In this document: in pieces, positions 29,226 through 30,443 of the stretch
Numbering within the stretch: the first letter of the stretch is position 1
Layout of the letters: every line of letters starts with the position of its first letter
NCBI GenBank assembly: GCA_035290045.1
Contig: DATDVH010000061.1
Location: forward strand, 1 to 30,443
Direction: 5' to 3'
From: DATDVH01 sp035290045
Lineage (GTDB): Bacteria; Patescibacteriota; Microgenomatia; UBA1406; HO2-37-13b
Length of the DNA stretch: 30,443 nucleotides
Translations under genes and position numbers: made by a program
Notes under the pieces: model-generated
Seen by the model: only the letters and a program-made list of their open reading frames with translations
Told to the model about the DNA's origin: nothing
Databases searched by the model: none

Positions 29226-30443
29226 ATGAAAAAACTCATTAATTTACTTTTCTCTACTTTCACTCTTATCCTCTTTCTCTTTCTTCTTCCCTCTTCTGTC
29301 TCTGCCGCAACAAAATACTGGGTCGGTGGTAATGGAGATAGCGCAACAACTAATGCAAATGACTGGAGCACCACTAATCCATCAGCATGCAATGACGGAG
29401 GAGGAAATGCTTCTGCAGTGCCTGGATCTGGAGATGTTGCGATATTTGACCCTGATTGTGACAATAACAGCGCAATAAGCAGTAACTGGAGCGTGCAGAA
29501 AATTGATCTTCAGTCTGGTTATATAGGAACAGTAACGCAAAACTCCACTGTCACCGTAACGATTGATCCTGGCACTTCAGGCGATGCTCTGGTCATCGCA
29601 GGAGGAACATTTACTGGCGGAGACAGCGCTATTGATATCAATGATGGCAATTTTAACCAAAGCGGAGGAACTTTTACCAACTCAAGCGGCAATATGACGG
29701 TTGAGCAGGATTTTACCGTATCAGGAGGAACATTTACCAATACAGGGCAAACGGTGACGTTCAATGGTTCGGATATTTCAGACGAGTCCGATCTCACCTG
29801 TTCAGGGACGCTTTCAGGAACAATTGTGTTTACAAAGACAGGGACATGGGGTCTTGATATCGTAATAAACTCAGGATGCACTATCTCTCTTGGCACAAAT
29901 CCTGTCACAACGCTTTCTAATAACTCTAGTACTGAGCTTGTAAACTATGGTACGATGGTGATAGAGAGTGGTACATGGACAATACAAAATACCACCGCTG
30001 AGGGTGCTACTGCTGCCTTTACAAATGTAGGTACGGTCACACATAATGGCACTGGTTGGGATATCAATGATGTTACTTTTGGAAATCTCGGGAGTGGAGC
30101 TATAACTTACAGCGGCACCAGTATCACCGTTGATCGCTCATTCTCAATAGGCAGTTCCTCTACGTTTGATTTAACCGGGATTACCGTAACCTTGGACGGC
30201 ACAGCAGATGCAGACGATGCAACCCTCTACTGCAGTCAAACCATATCAGGCAATCTCACCATCAACAAAACTCATGCCACAGGAAACACCACCTTAGGCC
30301 GCAACTGCACCATCGCAGGCACCTTCACCCGCACTGATGGTCCTGTAGCCAACCCCGCATCTGCCTACACCCTCACGGTGCAAGGAGACTTCTCCATGTC
30401 AACTACTGACACGTTTGGAGGAGCAAATATGACCTTTGCAATG
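29226..30443 (+). CDS. Large secreted surface protein, 3' truncated by the window end
   Basis: An open frame from ATG 29226 to the last base, 406 codons, no stop reached. Signal peptide KKLINLLFSTFTLILFLFLL then PSSVSAA, with cleavage expected near SAA-TKYW. The mature part begins KYWVGGNGDSATTNANDWST and continues as a Thr/Ser/Gly-rich beta-solenoid-like chain with repeats (SGGTFTNSSGNMTVEQDFTV, SGGTFTNTGQTVTFNGSD) and scattered cysteines. Codon usage is more GC-rich toward 30180-30440. It resembles large CPR surface proteins, probably an adhesin. The 3' part is not visible. Confidence 0.85.
   Translation, partial: MKKLINLLFSTFTLILFLFLLPSSVSAATKYWVGGNGDSATTNANDWSTTNPSACNDGGGNASAVPGSGDVAIFDPDCDNNSAISSNWSVQKIDLQSGYIGTVTQNSTVTVTIDPGTSGDALVIAGGTFTGGDSAIDINDGNFNQSGGTFTNSSGNMTVEQDFTVSGGTFTNTGQTVTFNGSDISDESDLTCSGTLSGTIVFTKTGTWGLDIVINSGCTISLGTNPVTTLSNNSSTELVNYGTMVIESGTWTIQNTTAEGATAAFTNVGTVTHNGTGWDINDVTFGNLGSGAITYSGTSITVDRSFSIGSSSTFDLTGITVTLDGTADADDATLYCSQTISGNLTINKTHATGNTTLGRNCTIAGTFTRTDGPVANPASAYTLTVQGDFSMSTTDTFGGANMTFAM

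Noticed and set aside
29135..29908. Minus-strand frames opposite the last surface gene
   Set aside because: Mirror frames of the Thr/Gly/Ser-rich coding strand; no start context and no family resemblance.

Overview
This AT-rich window encodes a compact, bacterial-type gene set: tRNA-Arg, ndk, leuS, glyA, secE-nusG-rplK-rplA, competence genes, and large secreted or membrane-anchored surface proteins with a terminal FNWWIVN-like motif. PaaX-like proteins with a Cas2-like domain, DUF4143 ATPases, an S74-chaperone surface protein and many short unknown genes are typical of Candidate Phyla Radiation (Patescibacteria) genomes, most likely Microgenomates (OP11). This placement is inferred from gene style only.

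Layout. 1-9443, mostly minus strand: tail of an unknown gene, tRNA-Arg(CCT), ndk, a prepilin peptidase, an M16 peptidase, a second copy of the LeuRS C-terminal tail, a DUF4143-type ATPase, leuS, a small acidic coiled-coil protein (plus strand), a CaCA antiporter, an RRM protein and a HEPN-like protein. 9494-11713: a structured two-hairpin repeat, then secE-nusG-rplK-rplA; rplJ/rplL do not follow. 11819-15508: a PaaX-like repressor with a promoter-embedded palindrome, an unknown 307-aa protein, and sodA-glyA. 15598-18888: the second copy of the two-hairpin repeat, three membrane or secreted proteins, then a Panacea antitoxin with an overlapping candidate toxin. 18915-22117: a second PaaX-like gene followed by comEA and a ComEC split into channel and metallo-hydrolase parts. 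22118-30443: a two-gene surface system that fuses recombinase-type core-binding helices to a membrane-anchored S74 protein, a second DUF4143-type ATPase divergent from an AbiEi/AbiEii-like pair, and the start of another large secreted protein.

How it fits together. The prepilin peptidase and comEA/comEC suggest type IV pilus-dependent DNA uptake. At least three toxin-antitoxin-like or HEPN loci and two paralogous DUF4143-type ATPases form a defence/selfish accessory layer.

Cross-cutting observations. Many genes have a near-consensus promoter (17-bp spacer) whose -10 box ends 6-9 nt before the start codon, implying leaderless mRNAs. A family of AT-rich 7-bp tandem repeats (unit about RAYTTTT / AAAARTY) occurs both between genes and in frame inside leuS, glyA and the M16 peptidase, and encodes the signal-peptide core of one secreted protein. 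A two-hairpin repeat of about 102 bp occurs twice with compensatory base changes.
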